Positions 30,483 to 44,363 of a stretch of 64,000 bases of DNA are shown one piece after another. Position numbers and translations under genes: made by a program. The number at the start of each line of letters is the position of its first letter. Within the stretch, counting starts at the first letter, position 1. The notes under the pieces were generated by a model. It did not search any database and was not told where the DNA came from. It saw only the letters and a program-made list of their open reading frames with translations. Source of the stretch: Sinotaia quadrata (taxonomy: Eukaryota; Mollusca; Gastropoda; Architaenioglossa; Viviparidae); assembly GCA_028829895.1 (NCBI GenBank), contig CM054182.1, positions 90,296,546-90,360,545 of the forward strand. The letters are read 5' to 3'.

Positions 30483-33400
30483 TCAAAAGAAATGCTTGAT
30501 GAAACCAGTCACAAATGTCGCCCAGAAAGGAACATGTCGATCAGCTCTCTGGAATCGATCTCGATTGACCAAAACTGAATTCTGATAAAGGCGTGCATGT
30601 TCCTGTTATAGATAAAAACCCACAAATTTTAAAGTGGTGCCATGGTGCAAACAAAGAGAATTAAAATAAATTTATACATCTAGCACACTAAATAAAAACA
30701 TGTGCTACTGTTCAGAGGATAATTGAAATGTTCCATACAACAAGAGTGAGCCTGCCATGAGTCTCAAAAATAATTTATTTATTTTCTTAATACCTATGTT
30801 ATCTCCCTGTCAGAGTGATTTATTGCTGTGAGGTTGGCTCATCCTTATTGTTTGAAATTTCAATGTTTTCAAGATGCACTAAAAGTATATGTCAGCTTAG
30901 AAAGGAGATATTGTAGATACCTCTGTGCTGTGTTTAATAGAGACTTTAATGTGGGCTTTGAACCACCAAAGAGTAATACATGTGCTTGTGTGAAAAAAAA
31001 AGTGATGAATGAAATTAAGAATTCAAGTGATTCTAATAGAGTAAACAAACTGACAGTGAAGAAAGAATTGCATTTGAAACATGCTAAACCTGCACGGACT
31101 CTTCACAAATCACTTAAAGATGACAACAACACATCTGTGGTGGTACTTTGCTTTTATCTGCAACAGGCTGTGCCAACACCCAAACTTACAAGTGTACAGT
31201 TTTATAAGAGAAAACTCCGAATTTTTAACTTCTGTGTGCATAATATGAAATCTAATACAACTTCAATGTATTTATGACATGAGAGTGTTGCAAAACCTGG
31301 CTCTTTGGAGAATGCAAGTTGCCTAATGCACTACAAAACATCAGCCCTGGTGCAAAAAATTAAGTAGTGGCAGCAGGCGGGGGAAAATAAAAATATTAAC
31401 ATGGTTCTCACATCTTCAAAAGATACAGGAAGAGAGAGTCGATGACACAGAACATTATTTTATGGTGCCTTTGACAGAAATTTAGGTCGCAATGAGATGA
31501 AAATGAAAGATTAGGAGGTGTATTCTGAAGACCACAATGCCAAGCACATATGAGGTTGTAAGAATACAAGACTGTTCAAGGTGGTCAGAATGGATAAATC
31601 CTTGCTCTTTAACTACGGTATCTTTCAAAAGGTTCATAACAAAATGGAACAATGTAGACACCAGCTTCAAGCATTACATTTATCTGTACTCCAAGCAACA
31701 AGGATATGCCTTCAAGTCAACCTATGAACTCTCTTCACTTAAGCCAGTGCAGTTACAGAAGAGGGGTAAGGCCAAGGAATATATCCAACTTATGATCCCT
31801 CTACTATTATTCTACCCAAAACGTATGCAACTACAGTGAAGATCAGTAGTGAAAGTGTGCAGAATCTCAAAGATTTTACTTGTTTATGTACACCACACCA
31901 GAAAAAGTACTGGAAAAGTTTCTTGCCCTAATCCCCAAACAGTCAATAAAGAAGAAGAGTCTAGTGATGATATGAAGGAGTTTTAAAATCAGCACTCCCA
32001 CTTTGTGTACTACTGCATAAGCAAATGCAAAACTAACAGAGGATGTAAATACAGTGTCATTTAAAGTTTCCATTTTTATAATTATTATGTAACTCAATGG
32101 TAGGCTTGCCCTTGTTATTCAGAGGGGCTTCTTCCATACTTTCAACTCTAATATCTCTTATGTAGGAAATGGTGGCCTCACCCCTTTGTAAAAAAGAATG
32201 CCTCAACTAGATTATGCTTATTGAGTCTGAGCACTGTTCTTTAAAGACTAATAGTTGCAAATCAATGCTCTTTATTAAATTACTTTAAAACTGCAACCTG
32301 ATATATAAAGTGCTTTATCAATTACAAACTTACTTCTCTCAACTGTTCTCGAAGTTTATCATTGTCTGTGACTACTGCTACCTGGCACTCCAGGTCTCTA
32401 TATACAGACCTATAACCTGGATAAACAAAGCCATTATCACCAAAAACAATGAGAATGCAAGAGTGTGAACACTGAAATAAACTGTATACAATAAACTTGT
32501 CTCTGACAAAAAATTAAAAGAAATGTATAGTTTTAAAGTCAATTAAGAATATGGTTTCTCAAATTTTAAAGCTCATTTTTTTAAAGGTAAATGTAATATT
32601 ATGTGAGGTACTTAGAAACTGGATAGCAAACATAAAACAATTAATGTTGAGATAAATAGTTAGAAAATTATTTTGCCTAATAAATTAATCCATCTTTCTT
32701 GTTTCTTACAGTTAAGACTATATAAACTTAAAAGTAAAACTAAGTTAAAATTATTATTAACATATGTTGTTTACTGAGCTAACCCCATTTCTGATTTTAA
32801 GTGTATAAAAACTATAATAAGTCTGATTTATATATGTGGATAATTATAAATGTGTAAACAATTATGAATCTGTGAATGGTTAAAACTCACCAAAATTTGG
32901 AGACCCAACAAGTGTCAGAGAGGGTGTAACCTGCCTTGGAAGGTAGTACCACAACCCTTTCACATGAAATGTCCAATGGTCCCGAAAATATTCAAACAAC
33001 TGGATGCGCTGTGTCTGCTGATATTGCTGAACTTGTTCAAAGAACTGGCGTGCAATATGCACATAGGCAGTGGGAATGTAGCCAGCTATACCTTTCGCAC
33101 CATAAAATCCATTCACCTATATTCAAATATAATCACAGAATTATTCTTTAACACCAAAGAAAAAAGAATATATAAAGAATATTACACTGAAAAGTCATAG
33201 GTCCTAAGCCATCTGGATGTGATACACAACAAAGAAATCTTGCTTAAATTCTTCAAACACTATAAGCAAATCTTTCAAATGGAAATATGCAAAATGTGTA
33301 CAATCATTGCATTGCATAAACATTGCAAAGATATATATTTCCTTCAGTGTGCAGGTATATTAAACCAAGTGAGCAGAACTAAAGTCAGCAAGAGTTAAGT

Positions 33401-36400
33401 GACAGATATGAAAAAAGGAATGAAGAACTTATGATACAAACATTATATTATCAAATAAAAGCTAAACAAAACATTGGAGAAAAAAGGAAAAAATTAAGAG
33501 AAATTATTCTATATTAATAAATTAAAGAGAAACAGAATTGTTTATTTAAAAAAACGTTTGAGTTTATAAGCAATATATTTATATAATGGTCATTTCATCT
33601 GTTTATTCAGACCTCTGGTGCTGCCATCAACAGTCGGTACTTGGCTAAAGACTCCTGTAAGATGACTTCCATGTAATGGTCTGTCAGGTTAAAGTAGCCA
33701 GAGGCTAGAAGAATCTCATCTTCTCTTGATGCATTTCGTAACAGCTCTAGTGTTACAGTTTCATCATTCATTACAAACAAAGGGCCCATTTGCACAAGTG
33801 GGTACACCCATGTGTCACAGTTACCTGCACTATATCTTAACTGCTTCTCTTTAAGTTCTTCAGAGTCTGATAAGTATAGATCAGGGTGAAGTCTGAAAAA
33901 CATCCAAATGAGTTTACATTTTAAAAAACCAATACAGAGATTAATATTTACAGTACAAATTTTGTACTGTAATACTTGTCTTAGCTGAATTGTTTAATAC
34001 ACTAACTGTTCACCCCAAAAGTACACTAACCAGCTTATAACCAAAATATTAATGCATAATAATTAGCAATTGCAGATCATTAGAGCCTAGGAGAAAATTA
34101 AAAACTTTTATTTCTAACTGTTAACAGATAATTCATACTTTCTCCAAATATGTGCTAATGTGATGCCTGAACCTAACAGAACTCAAATGGCTCTTCAAAA
34201 ATTCACAAAATTACTATCTAACTGACTTATTTTTTCCATTTTTAGAACAAGACTAGATCTTAGAACATTATGTGTTTAAACAAGTGTAGCAGTCTTTTAA
34301 ATTGTAGAGCACTTTCTGTACTTTGACTTAAATTTACATTTTGCTCATACACTTATGAATGTTAATTATTGTGTTAGTTAACATCAATAAAAGGGATTTT
34401 TAAAATATCATTTCCTGCTTTCGATTTATTACTTTCGTGAACAAGTAAATGCATTATAAAATTTTAGTAAGAGCACATATTCCTTCAAGCTATTTATCAG
34501 GTGTGCTCTTTTAAATGTAAACAGACAAAAGTCTTGACTATCTAATGTCTTATAAATTCTCTTTAAGCTATTTATCAAGTTTGTGCCTTTTAAATGTAAA
34601 CAAGCAATGGTCTACTGTCTTAAGTCTGACAAATTCTTGTGAAGATAAAGTATGCTGAGAAATGTTTACCTAAGAATAAAATATTATATAGTTATACTAA
34701 ACATGACCATATGCATTGTTCACTTCAAAAAAAAATATGCATTGTTCACTTCGAAAAAAAGGTCAGATCTGGAAGATAAGACAAGTAGGGCTCAACAGCT
34801 CAAAACATTAAAAATATACAGTAACACGCAAGTGTGCACACACATATTCTAAGATATATGGAACCTTTACTTATCTCAGGGCATATCATACAGTAAAAAT
34901 TATGCATGTATACTCTAACAAATCAGTCACCTATACCTTTCATGTTTCTCCTGTACATTAATGTGACTTTCTAGAAGTTTTTTGATTCGGTCTCTTGCTG
35001 TCCATTTGAACTGATCTTCATCACCTGAAATCAATTTAGAGCACTATTGAATTTTTATTATTATATATAAGTCTATTAGCAGTAAAACTAAGCTAAACTT
35101 ACTAACATGGTGGTTTCTAGGTTAAAAACATATAAACAATACAAACATCTCCCATGATATGTCTTTTAAATTATGATAAACTAAATGAATGTTTCTAGAC
35201 TGTGACATAAAATAATATAAAATCTATGTCATATCATGAATCTACAGTTCTTAAATAGCATAGATAATTAGCAGTAATTTAATCATTATTATTTATAGTG
35301 AGTAAGATGGAGATATGGATGTATGACAGGGGAAAAGAGGAGTTATGCACAAGAGACAAAATTTGCAAGAAAGGAATGAGAAGATAAAAATGGATGTTGT
35401 AATGCTAGGCAACATCTCATGTAAATTAACATAGTTAATGCATACAGTTTGGAGTGAAATAAACATATCCCATTTAATATCACATATATTTACTGATTAA
35501 TATTAATTATCTACATACATATGCTTTTAACTAGCTCCATAAAACTGAAAGAAACTGATGTCAAATTTGTACTCTTCTTTTACAATAGAAGAAAATGTTT
35601 CATTTCAATTGTCTTTTATAAATTGAAGATAGTCAAACTCTCTGCAAGATCTTGTATGCTTCAAAGCATTTATGGATGGAGGAACAGTAATTATAGAAAT
35701 TGGGAACATATGGTTTCAGACAGATAGATCATAGAGACATCTGGCCAATTATAACATTTAATAATTAAGCAGAGCTAAACATTTAATATAAGGCATATGC
35801 TTCAAAATAATGATGCAATTTGTCAAGATGCAGCAAATAGGCCTTCATTAGTAAAAGCAAAGGTAAAACAATATCTTCAGTCAAATGTCACAAACACAAT
35901 ACTCACAAATTTTAATCAAAGGAGGATAAAGTGGCAGTTGGATAATTTATGCTATCTCTACTTTTACCAACATAGAAAAGTTTACAAAATTATATGTATA
36001 TTAGATTATCAGAATAAAACCACTGGCAGAATGATTCTTAATTGGAAACTTGCAAGTCTAACATACCAATGGGTCCACCCAAACACACATAAACACTCCA
36101 CATCTTTAAATTTCTGTACCTTTGAAAGGGTGAATGGTCCAGGAGGGATGGAGGGAAAGTGAATTGTCTGGATGAAGTTGAAAAGAAAAAGATGCAACTG
36201 TTTTGACCAGTTCATGGAAGAAGTCTACCAATTGTTTACAGTCGCTGAAGAGAACATATCTGTCCTGTCTGTTGGTGAAATAGTTGTCACTTAGGTTTGC
36301 TCTGAAACATGAGTAACAGTTATTAATGCATTAAGACTGTTGTAAGTGACAGTACTGCACTACACTTCTCTGGCAATTATGACTACAGGTGACAGTACTA

Positions 36401-39400
36401 TGCAACACTCATTTGACAGATATGACCAGATAACTTGAGCTGATAGAAGCAGGAACATGTACACAAACTGTAAATAAAAAATTATCATGTTCAATACATT
36501 ACTACAAGTATCACAATTTCTCAACTTTAGAATTATGTCATACAGCTAATGAATATGGACAAAATTATATTAATCATTATGAAAATGGGTAAACTGTATT
36601 CAGGACAAGAGACAAACCAGCATATCAGCATACAAGAGTTCAGCATTTGTGAATTCAGATATTTTTGGGGTGTAATTCACAAGATTGTCAAAAAAATTTT
36701 ATGTTTCAAAAAGCTGTCCATATTTAGGCTACAAATATAGCAATTATGAGAATTGAAATCATTCTGTTATACTTATATACTATTAACAATGTTATATAAC
36801 TGTATAATGACGTGCTATACCAACACCTTTTCTACTTTCTAGGTATTTTCAATCTTGCTTATATTCTCCTCAAAAAGTGTCACTCTGCTTTTCTTTGCTT
36901 TTAGACAACGTTTTTTGTCGTAAGAACTCTAATTTAAGATTGGGTGTTTTGCATGAGGCAATATAAAAGTTGCATATTATGTGGGAACTGTATAAACAGA
37001 TTCTTCTGTAAGGGCATTAGAAGTGTATCCCATTTGAATGATTTGATGTGTGTGGTGTGTGATATATGAATTAATTAACAAGTATTAATTTTACAGCACT
37101 CCAAATGTTTGTCGACTGTCAATTTAACATTTTATCAGATTACATTTTTATTTCATCTTAAAAAGTTCCAGTGTACTTTATAAAGAAGTTACAATTTTTT
37201 TCTTAAAAGTAAAGAAAAAGTAAAAAGAAAAGAAACTTACTTAGTTAATTAGTGTGAATGTTAATGTGATTAGTAATGTATTATCTGGCTGCTGGGTGCC
37301 TGCTGAAAAATAAACATGCAATTCCCTGAAAATTCTGCTAACACTTGGCAAATAAATTATTACACAGAGCCTGCCATATTGGTCATGGTAAACTTGTATC
37401 TTCTGAGACTAGGGGCCTCATGTTCATGAGTTCATGATTTTTCTCTAGTAAAGACTTTCAAAGTTGGAGATTTGAGGCAAGCAAAATATAATTAAATGAT
37501 AGTAATACATTTGAATGGTTTAATGAGAGATAGTAGATATTATGAAGGCGATTTTCATTGCTTTATTATGGAATGTTTTGATGGTTGTAAATAAGATGAA
37601 ACAGACCAAAGTGTATTTGTTTGCATGACTGAATATAATGCTTTCAACCTACCTAGGTCAAACAGTCCATTTATATCAGTAACTATAGCAACACTCTCTC
37701 ACATAGTTTGGGTGTCTCTTTAATATTTTCTTTTGAAATGATAAGTATTCTCTTTTCTCCACCAAATTTACAAAGCTAACCAGTCTAATAATAAAAAGAA
37801 TATTTAAATTTGTCCCATTTTGTTGAAGAATAAGCATCTCCACTGAAACTAATCAACATAAAAAAATAAAGCAAAAGATAATTTGATCAAAACTCAATAC
37901 ATCTATTCACTGATGACTAGTAAAACTCAAGCAAAGGTTGCAAGAGCACAAAAAGATGTATACTACAACCATGTAACTATAGATTTTAGGAGCACAAATG
38001 CACATCACAATGCTATATCACAAATATGGCCAGTTAATATGCACATATAAAGTATTATATGTATCTGTATGTGACACCAATGCCACTTAGTTAATGGTTA
38101 TGATTATTATTATTAATTAATTAATCATCCAAAACTAATTACAAGTGAAAGAATCTTCATTTATTTTATTAATAATCCTCCAACAGACAACACTCGTCTC
38201 TCTCACTTGGTGGATATGCGTTTTCTATAAATGTTTTCTCTCTTCAACAACATTAAAGGTAAACATTTACAGTCACACAATCTTTCTGTGGGTGGAAAAC
38301 TTCTTACTAAAGGAGAAGACAAATCTGTCTTTAATATATATTTAGCAAGCCTCTATCCACCCATTTTCTTCTCCAACATAAAGTTATCAATATGCATAAG
38401 AAGGTCAAGAAATTTAAAAATAAATTTATTAAATCAATGATCAAACATACATACAATGAAATAAATTACTTGACATCAATTATTTCTGTGAAACCATGTT
38501 TGAATAATTTCTATAATTCACAGTCTTATGACTAAACTACAATAATACATGGGCGCTTTTTTCTTTCTTCAAGGAGAACAATAATTGTAGTGATTTCTAG
38601 TAACTTCACTGTACCAGAAATTGCCTGATGCAATCAGAATACTTTGCCCTGATACATCTAAGGAGTGTGGTATTGCAGTTTTGAGAATCCAACAACTGTC
38701 AGTGAGGCAATTTCACTTACAGGTAAATAGATAATCATATCATAATTCTCTTTCCATGATGCATAAGAATTTTGAGCATATAACCATAGTGCTATAGCTC
38801 TTTATCATTGCTGAGGTGAAATCCTAGTTCTAGGCAGGTTTGCTGCACTAATTTTCATCAAATGTAGTTACAGTTCCCAATTTACCCTTGATATACAGAT
38901 AACATAACTATTGTTTTCTAGCATATGAAGAGTTAAGAGTGATCAATTCTTGAACCCACCATTAGAAATGATTTTTAAAATTTTAAATTCAGGCATTACT
39001 ATGAAAGGTAGAGTGAACTATTGTATATACTATATGTGTTCATAGAATGATGTATGATTAAAAGAAAAAATGGCTACTGGCCAATGTATTTTCATTAACA
39101 TATTATTTTATTTCACAATACTTCAATTAAATACTTTTAAGTTTGAAAACTTAAATTTTTGGTGATTCTAAAGTAAACCTGCATTTAAAATACTGTAGAT
39201 TACAACTTATCTACATAAAATGCCCACCTTGACATATAGCTAAAAAAAACCTATCTCAAATATTAGAGTACAAGTTGTAAATAATTTATTTCATTTGATT
39301 AATTTTTACATTGAAGAAAAGAAATGCAACATATCTCTAAATGAAACTGCAAATCTAAAGATTTTGTTTGTTTTTTAAAAATAAGAATGTAAACATTACA

Positions 39401-42400
39401 GAATGAAGCATGTATCAGTTAGCAAACTCCTCAAAATCAAATAATTTCCAAGCTTAACTTTAATACTCTAACAGTAAGTATCACTTTTACTTTTGTTCAT
39501 GAAACAAACAAAACACACTCACCCACTAATGATGAGACTGTCATCAACCAGATAAACTTTCATGTGTGTCAAACTAATTGTTTCATTGAAACGCTCTGGA
39601 ATAACAGTTTTAAGAAAACCTCGCAGGTCTGGGGTATGGTAGAGGCTAACAGTAACCTGTTTTGGAAATTCTTTCAGCAGTCCATGAAGCATTGTGCGCG
39701 AATTCACCTTGCCTCGGGAACCTCTAGTTTCATCCAATAAAACGTTTATTTCAAATTCAGCATTATTTTTAATGGCAGCATTCATGCATGCTTCATGCAT
39801 ACAAGAAACCTAAAAAAAAATGGTACAAAAGAAAAAAGTTAACAAAGATAGCCATATAAACATGGAAATGGACAGATAAACAGACTGCAATATTGATATG
39901 GATGTTTGAATATGATGTGATATATGAATGGATAACTGGAAGGGTGGACAGAGCCTACAAAACAAGTGTGCATATGTGCCAGTATGTGGTCAAAGAACAT
40001 CTGATAATTATATTTATGTATTATATTATTTAATTACTAAAAGTAAAGCTAAAAATATACTAAAATACATGCACCTATGAATAAAACACAATTCCTAATC
40101 TGAAATGTAAAAAGTAGAATTAATATAATGGAATGCATTCTACTTTTTCTAGGTATATAATGCACATACCAATTCCTGTTCTTGCGGGCCAGTGCCTAAG
40201 TATAGTGATGCAAGAGTTATTCTAGTCTTGGCTTTTCTTGTTTTCAACTAAGATGAAAAAGAAATTAACATGACACAATGATTAAGATGTCTGTATCTCA
40301 ATTAAATTAACACAAGCACAAAAACACAAAATATTATTTTCAAGCACGCTTGTAGTTTTGTAGTTTTAGGACTCAATCTTCAGTTGCTCATAGAGAGTAT
40401 GACTTGCATGAACAGGCATCCTGTATATTACAAATGCTCATGCTAAATTAGAGTGCTAAATGTACTTGATGGATTTAGAGAATGCTAGAGAGTGCATATA
40501 ATGATATATTCCTGTGTATATAATTTTTCTTTCTTATTTTCTCCTTCTTTTTTAAATAGCTAAATAAATTGGATCTACCATACTTTTTAAGTAATAAATA
40601 TTAAATTAATTTCTACCTTTAGTACTTCAAAGAACTGTGTGGGCTCAGTAAGAACAAGCATCTGTTCACCACGAATTGGAAAGCAGGGTGCATGCTGCCC
40701 AATCCAGGAGAATTGCTGATAAGTACTGCTGGACCAAGATACAGCATCAGAAGATTCTGTTGTTCTAATGACACTTTTCTCAAGGGCTGAAGCATTTATG
40801 GCTGGTCCTGTCCTTAGCAACCTTATAATATAAGCAATTTGTTGCATCAATATATCCCACTGTAAATGTTTAGGCTGTTAATTTATAATAATTTCAATAA
40901 TAATAATAATGAAAAGCAATCTTGTTATAATTTAATAACAAGTAATCTTAATATAATCTGATCTTGTGTAAATACCTGAGTTTAGAGTCATACTGAATAT
41001 GTAGTAATATGGAAAAGAATCTTTTGTAAACCCAGTACTTTGTAATAATATTGACTGATATGATGAAATACTAATAAATAAGGAAATAATTATTGATTAA
41101 AGCATACTTTTAGTTTTAGCAATTTAAAACTTTACTTCAACAAATAAAAAAAGAGATTTAATCTTTTCAGCAAAGAAAATATGTTTGATTTTTAATAATA
41201 ATACTGGTTTTGTAATACTAATAGGATTAGGAATAACCTTGTATAATACTAATAGGAATAACCTTGACTCCAAAAAAATTAGACAATAATAACCTTGACT
41301 CTCTAAGAAAAGTAGACAATAAATAGAGTGAAACCTTGCTATAAGGCATTCATTGGGGTCCATAAAATCAGTTTGCATAAGAGCAGGGTCACATTAATGT
41401 GAGGTTTTTTCAATATTTTACTTTTTTCTTTGAACATGTATATTCATGTCAAATGTAAAAAATTGGGTTATTAATATTAATGAATATTAAATGGAATGCA
41501 TTATTAAGATAAATTCAAAATAATGGATGGGTAATATATTTATAGGTAATTAATTTGTATTAAATAGTTTTACTAATTTTTATTTGTTTGTAAGATAATA
41601 CATGTAACATTTCCAATAATGTTTATTTTGGCATAACACTTTGAGAACCTGGTGAAATTGTTAAATTTCGGATCATTTTATATTAAAAGTCATATGTGAA
41701 CTCTTCCCAAAAATGATAATAAATGTTTTACACACTATTTCTCATACTTATATAATTTTTCACAGTAAGAGAAAAGTACACAAAATATGAATTTCAAATT
41801 TCAGGAATCATGCCACGATCATATTACATGTATATTCAAATTCATATGCGATATCATCTCCCAAATGAAGTTAAATATTTTTTATACTCTTTTTCACAAA
41901 CTTTGAAGAAAGAATTCCATTTGCAAATGAAAATATGAAATTTTGGGAGCCATGCCACAACCACGTTATATCCGAATTCGCATTATCACAGGATTCCACT
42001 GTACACTCTACCAGAGACAATGAAACAGTATTGTTATTTCTACAAATATGCTCTAGTATGAATATCACATTATGGTTTGAGTAAAGAAGCACTAAAGCAT
42101 CAAGCCAATTTACTACTTCAGAAATATTTCGTATGAAATGAAATTTGTCATATCTTATTAATAATGTGGTCAAAATATTTTTTTTAACAAAATGTACATT
42201 ACTTTTCAAGAGAAAGAAATGGTCACAGTAGTCTATGATATAAAAGTATAAGTTTCTAACTCTAAGCATATCTGAGAAACACAACTTTTAACATAATGTT
42301 CCTGTCTAAAGAAAAGAAACAGCAAGTTGAAAGCTGACCTATTTCCTGATCAGTTTTACATAAACTTATGCATATGATTTAATAAATTATATCTAATAGT

Positions 42401-43670
42401 TTTCCTTATACAGTCATCAGAAGTAGTTAGAACTCAACATGTAAGTTGAATTTCAGTGGAAATGTTATTTAGAATATCATGAAATGATGAATTATATTCA
42501 ATTTTACTCAGTCATGCTAAGAGTAAGACAAGAAACAATAATATAACTATCAGCATCTATGGATAATATCTATATATCAAACTCAATATGTAGTATAAAA
42601 GTTTTGTCATTTTAACTGCTATTGTGCTAAGCTACTTATTCCACTAATAACAGTGATAATTTACATGTAACTTTTGTAAGTCAATGAAAACAAATTACAT
42701 ACATTATCTTTCAACTTCATTATGTGATTACTTTAAACTTATGTGCATTTCATGCTTTGGAATAAATTGGATGGAAAATTCATGGAGTTCAATTTTAATA
42801 CTATCCATTATTGTCATTTAAATAATACTTTAAATAATACTGGATTTAAGTTAACAATAAGCAATAGTGCACTATGGCTTTGATTTGTTTGCTTCTTTTT
42901 CTAAATAAGAAAACTGATATATACATATATATTAATTATTATATCACATGTCAATTGTCGTAAATTAAATGTTTAATTACACTATATGGTCAATTCACCA
43001 ACACAAGGACCTATTTATTTAAGTATAATTAAGTTATCAAACTCAAATTAAGCATAATGTGCATAAAGACTTATTAAATATTTTCACAATAATATCTGAA
43101 AAATATTAATAATAATATAGCTATCCTGAAATCTATCTTTATTATCTAGGTTCAAATTACCATAACTCGACTATAATAGTCGACTAATTTAAAATAAAGA
43201 AAAATAATATAATTTATGCAATTGGATGCATGACTATTTCGTGTACATTTAATTTTAAATTAATTTTGAACACATCTGTTCTTCTTGCTCAGTTGCTGGA
43301 AGATCGTGGTTTTAAAGTGGTACAATTATTTTTACAGATAATAATTATTCCGGCAAGTTGGTACATAATCAAACCTAAAGTATCTGCTAGAAGTTTTAGT
43401 ACATCACTTAGCATAAATCTCAGTTTTACAGCCTACAAAAGACAGTACCGAGGCTAGTCAGATGCTCACGGTCATAGTCGCTGTTAAAATTAAATGTTGT
43501 CTTGTTTTTTCCCCATTAATATAATACACAGTTAATAAGCAGGTTACAAAATAAACATACGTTAAATATTATAAGAATCCTGATGAAAGTATAGTTTCAT
43601 ACCTTTTCCTAAAACAGTGTGCGTTTCCAAGAATGAATAGCAGACGACTTTGTCTAAATGCGTTAGACAT
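30483..43670 (-). CDS. PGS1: CDP-diacylglycerol--glycerol-3-phosphate 3-phosphatidyltransferase, mitochondrial
   Basis: Transfers the phosphatidyl group from CDP-diacylglycerol to glycerol-3-phosphate, making phosphatidylglycerophosphate, the committed step to phosphatidylglycerol and cardiolipin in mitochondria. Ten exons, in transcript order: 43670-43603, 40821-40617, 40247-40170, 39809-39523, 36301-36120, 35024-34937, 33892-33613, 33116-32891, 32416-32334, 30602-30483. They join without breaks to 1617 nt, 538 residues, close to the usual animal length. The N-terminus has Arg/Lys, no acidic residue and a hydrophobic patch, as in a mitochondrial presequence. HMK at about 199-201 and HVK at about 447-449 are the two HxK motifs of the phospholipase D superfamily. 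The exon 2 acceptor (AG before 40821) is pyrimidine-poor and was chosen by phase. Confidence 0.95.
30820..31960 (+). pseudogene. Decayed transposon-encoded protein inside the last PGS1 intron
   Basis: On the strand opposite PGS1, a frame open from 30828 to 31277 reads FNRDFNVGFEPPKSNTCAC, then LHLKHAKPARTLHKSLKDD, then LQQAVPTPKLTSVQFYKRKL and FNFCVHN. This resembles a protein repeated in many invertebrate genomes and linked to mobile elements: Phe-Asn-x-x-Phe-Asn, a Cys-x-x-Cys region, Leu-Pro-Thr-Pro-Lys-Leu, Tyr-x-Arg/Lys-x-Leu. Similarity continues after a TGA in place of an expected Trp at 31275 (HESVAKPGS, ASCLMHYKTS) and in shifted frames to about 31960 (GGQN-like, FKVVRM). It is broken by several stops and frameshifts and is not a gene. 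Family assignment is from memory of motif style. Confidence 0.5.
32891..33116 (-). other. PGS1: PGS1 exon 8: second HxK motif
   Basis: Reads NGFYGAKGIAG, YVHIARQFF, then TFHVKGLWYY and LTLVGSPNFG. HVKG supplies the second catalytic His-Lys pair. The preceding exon ends GAG before a GTCTGA donor, weaker than consensus but fixed by the protein continuity APE-VNGF. Confidence 0.92.
39523..39809 (-). other. PGS1: PGS1 exon 4: first PLD-superfamily HxK motif
   Basis: Contains LLDETRGSRG, then RTMLHGLLKEFP, then PERFNETISLTHMKVYLVDD, which are conserved landmarks of this enzyme. The motif is completed by GANLSDNYFTNRQDRY across the junction with exon 5 (36301-36120). The histidine of HMK would be the catalytic nucleophile by family analogy. 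Confidence 0.93.
41326..42001. mobile_element. Tc1/mariner (pogo/Tigger-like) non-autonomous element
   Basis: The left end GAGTGAAACCTTGCTATAAG and the right end, read on the minus strand as CAGTGGAATCCTGTGATAAT, are imperfect inverted repeats, each flanked by TA. The TA flank and the AGTG(A/G)AA(A/T)CC terminus are typical of this superfamily. The interior has two diverged copies of an ATGCCAC segment (about 41808 and 41952) and no coding capacity. It lies in PGS1 intron 1. Confidence 0.55.
43603..43670 (-). other. PGS1: PGS1 exon 1: start codon and presequence
   Basis: ATG has A at -3 and begins MSNAFRQSRLLFILG, ending in a GTATGA donor at phase 2. Exon 2 at 40821 begins with the one base needed to complete the Arg codon. 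An alternative acceptor before 40859 would add 38 nt and break the frame. Confidence 0.7.
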
Positions 43671-44363
43671 CGTGTAGTTAATAAGTTAGTATTCGTGCCC
43701 ACAACAATATCTGCGTAAAACGTTTTCCGTTATATCAAAAGAATGCGTTTACAATAGTACACTTGGCAGTTCTAAAGAACATACCCCAATAATACTTACT
43801 ATCTAATTATTTTTATACATTTATTTAGCAAAATATATTAAAAGCTGTTATGGTTAATGATATATTTTTTATGCCAAAACCAAATTGGATTAATTTATGG
43901 ACCTGCTCAAATATATTTAGTACAGCTGTTAGTATTTTAAACATGATCAGAAACAACATTTCTTCAACAGGATATATTTATATCATTATTTTTTATATTA
44001 TATATATCATTATTTTTATTAAATGCAATATTTTAACTTTTATACAATAAAATAAACTAATAGGTATTCCAATTGATATTTTGCAAATCCATTTACGCTA
44101 CCAACCCAACTGAATTTCAAAGCGAGGCTACTACAGTCCTAGCAACGTTCCATGACAACCAGCTGTAGTTACACGCGTGCATGGAAGCGGTAAGCACGCA
44201 CAAGGCCTCCCACCAAAAAATATTTGAACAGCAAGTGAGGCCTTGTTATATATTCGATATAGACAGGACAGTTGTGGTATGTTTACAAAGATGTTCTTTT
44301 TCGACTACATTTAATCATTTTTCCAAAAAGTGTAACTGAGAAATAGAATAAACAGACGGCAGA
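43671..44363. promoter_or_regulatory. Divergent intergenic region between PGS1 and the dynein gene
   Basis: The two start codons face away from each other across 693 bp. Most is AT-rich; the part from about 44090 to 44230 is clearly GC-richer and holds the X-box-like sequence. The small frame at 43850-44050 is AT-rich and unsupported. Confidence 0.7.
44141..44159 (+). promoter_or_regulatory. RFX X-box-like element
   Basis: GTTCCATGACAAC (44147-44159) is close to the X-box palindrome GTTGCCATGGCAAC, and an additional half-site AGCAAC abuts it at 44141-44146. X-boxes bound by RFX factors drive many ciliary genes. It lies about 205 bp before the dynein ATG, a usual distance. It has one base fewer than the perfect palindrome and deviations in one half. 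Confidence 0.45.

Noticed and set aside
35797..36162. 121-residue plus-strand open frame
   Set aside because: Its 3' part is antisense to PGS1 exon 5, and the rest has no family resemblance.
40822..40859. Earlier acceptor for PGS1 exon 2 (start 40859)
   Set aside because: Its signal looks better but it would leave exon 1 (phase 2) out of frame; the start at 40821 restores the frame and gives a total of 1617 nt.
41871..42284. 137-residue minus-strand open frame in PGS1 intron 1
   Set aside because: AT-rich codons, overlaps the right half of the putative transposable element, no known motif and no role in the phase-consistent PGS1 model.
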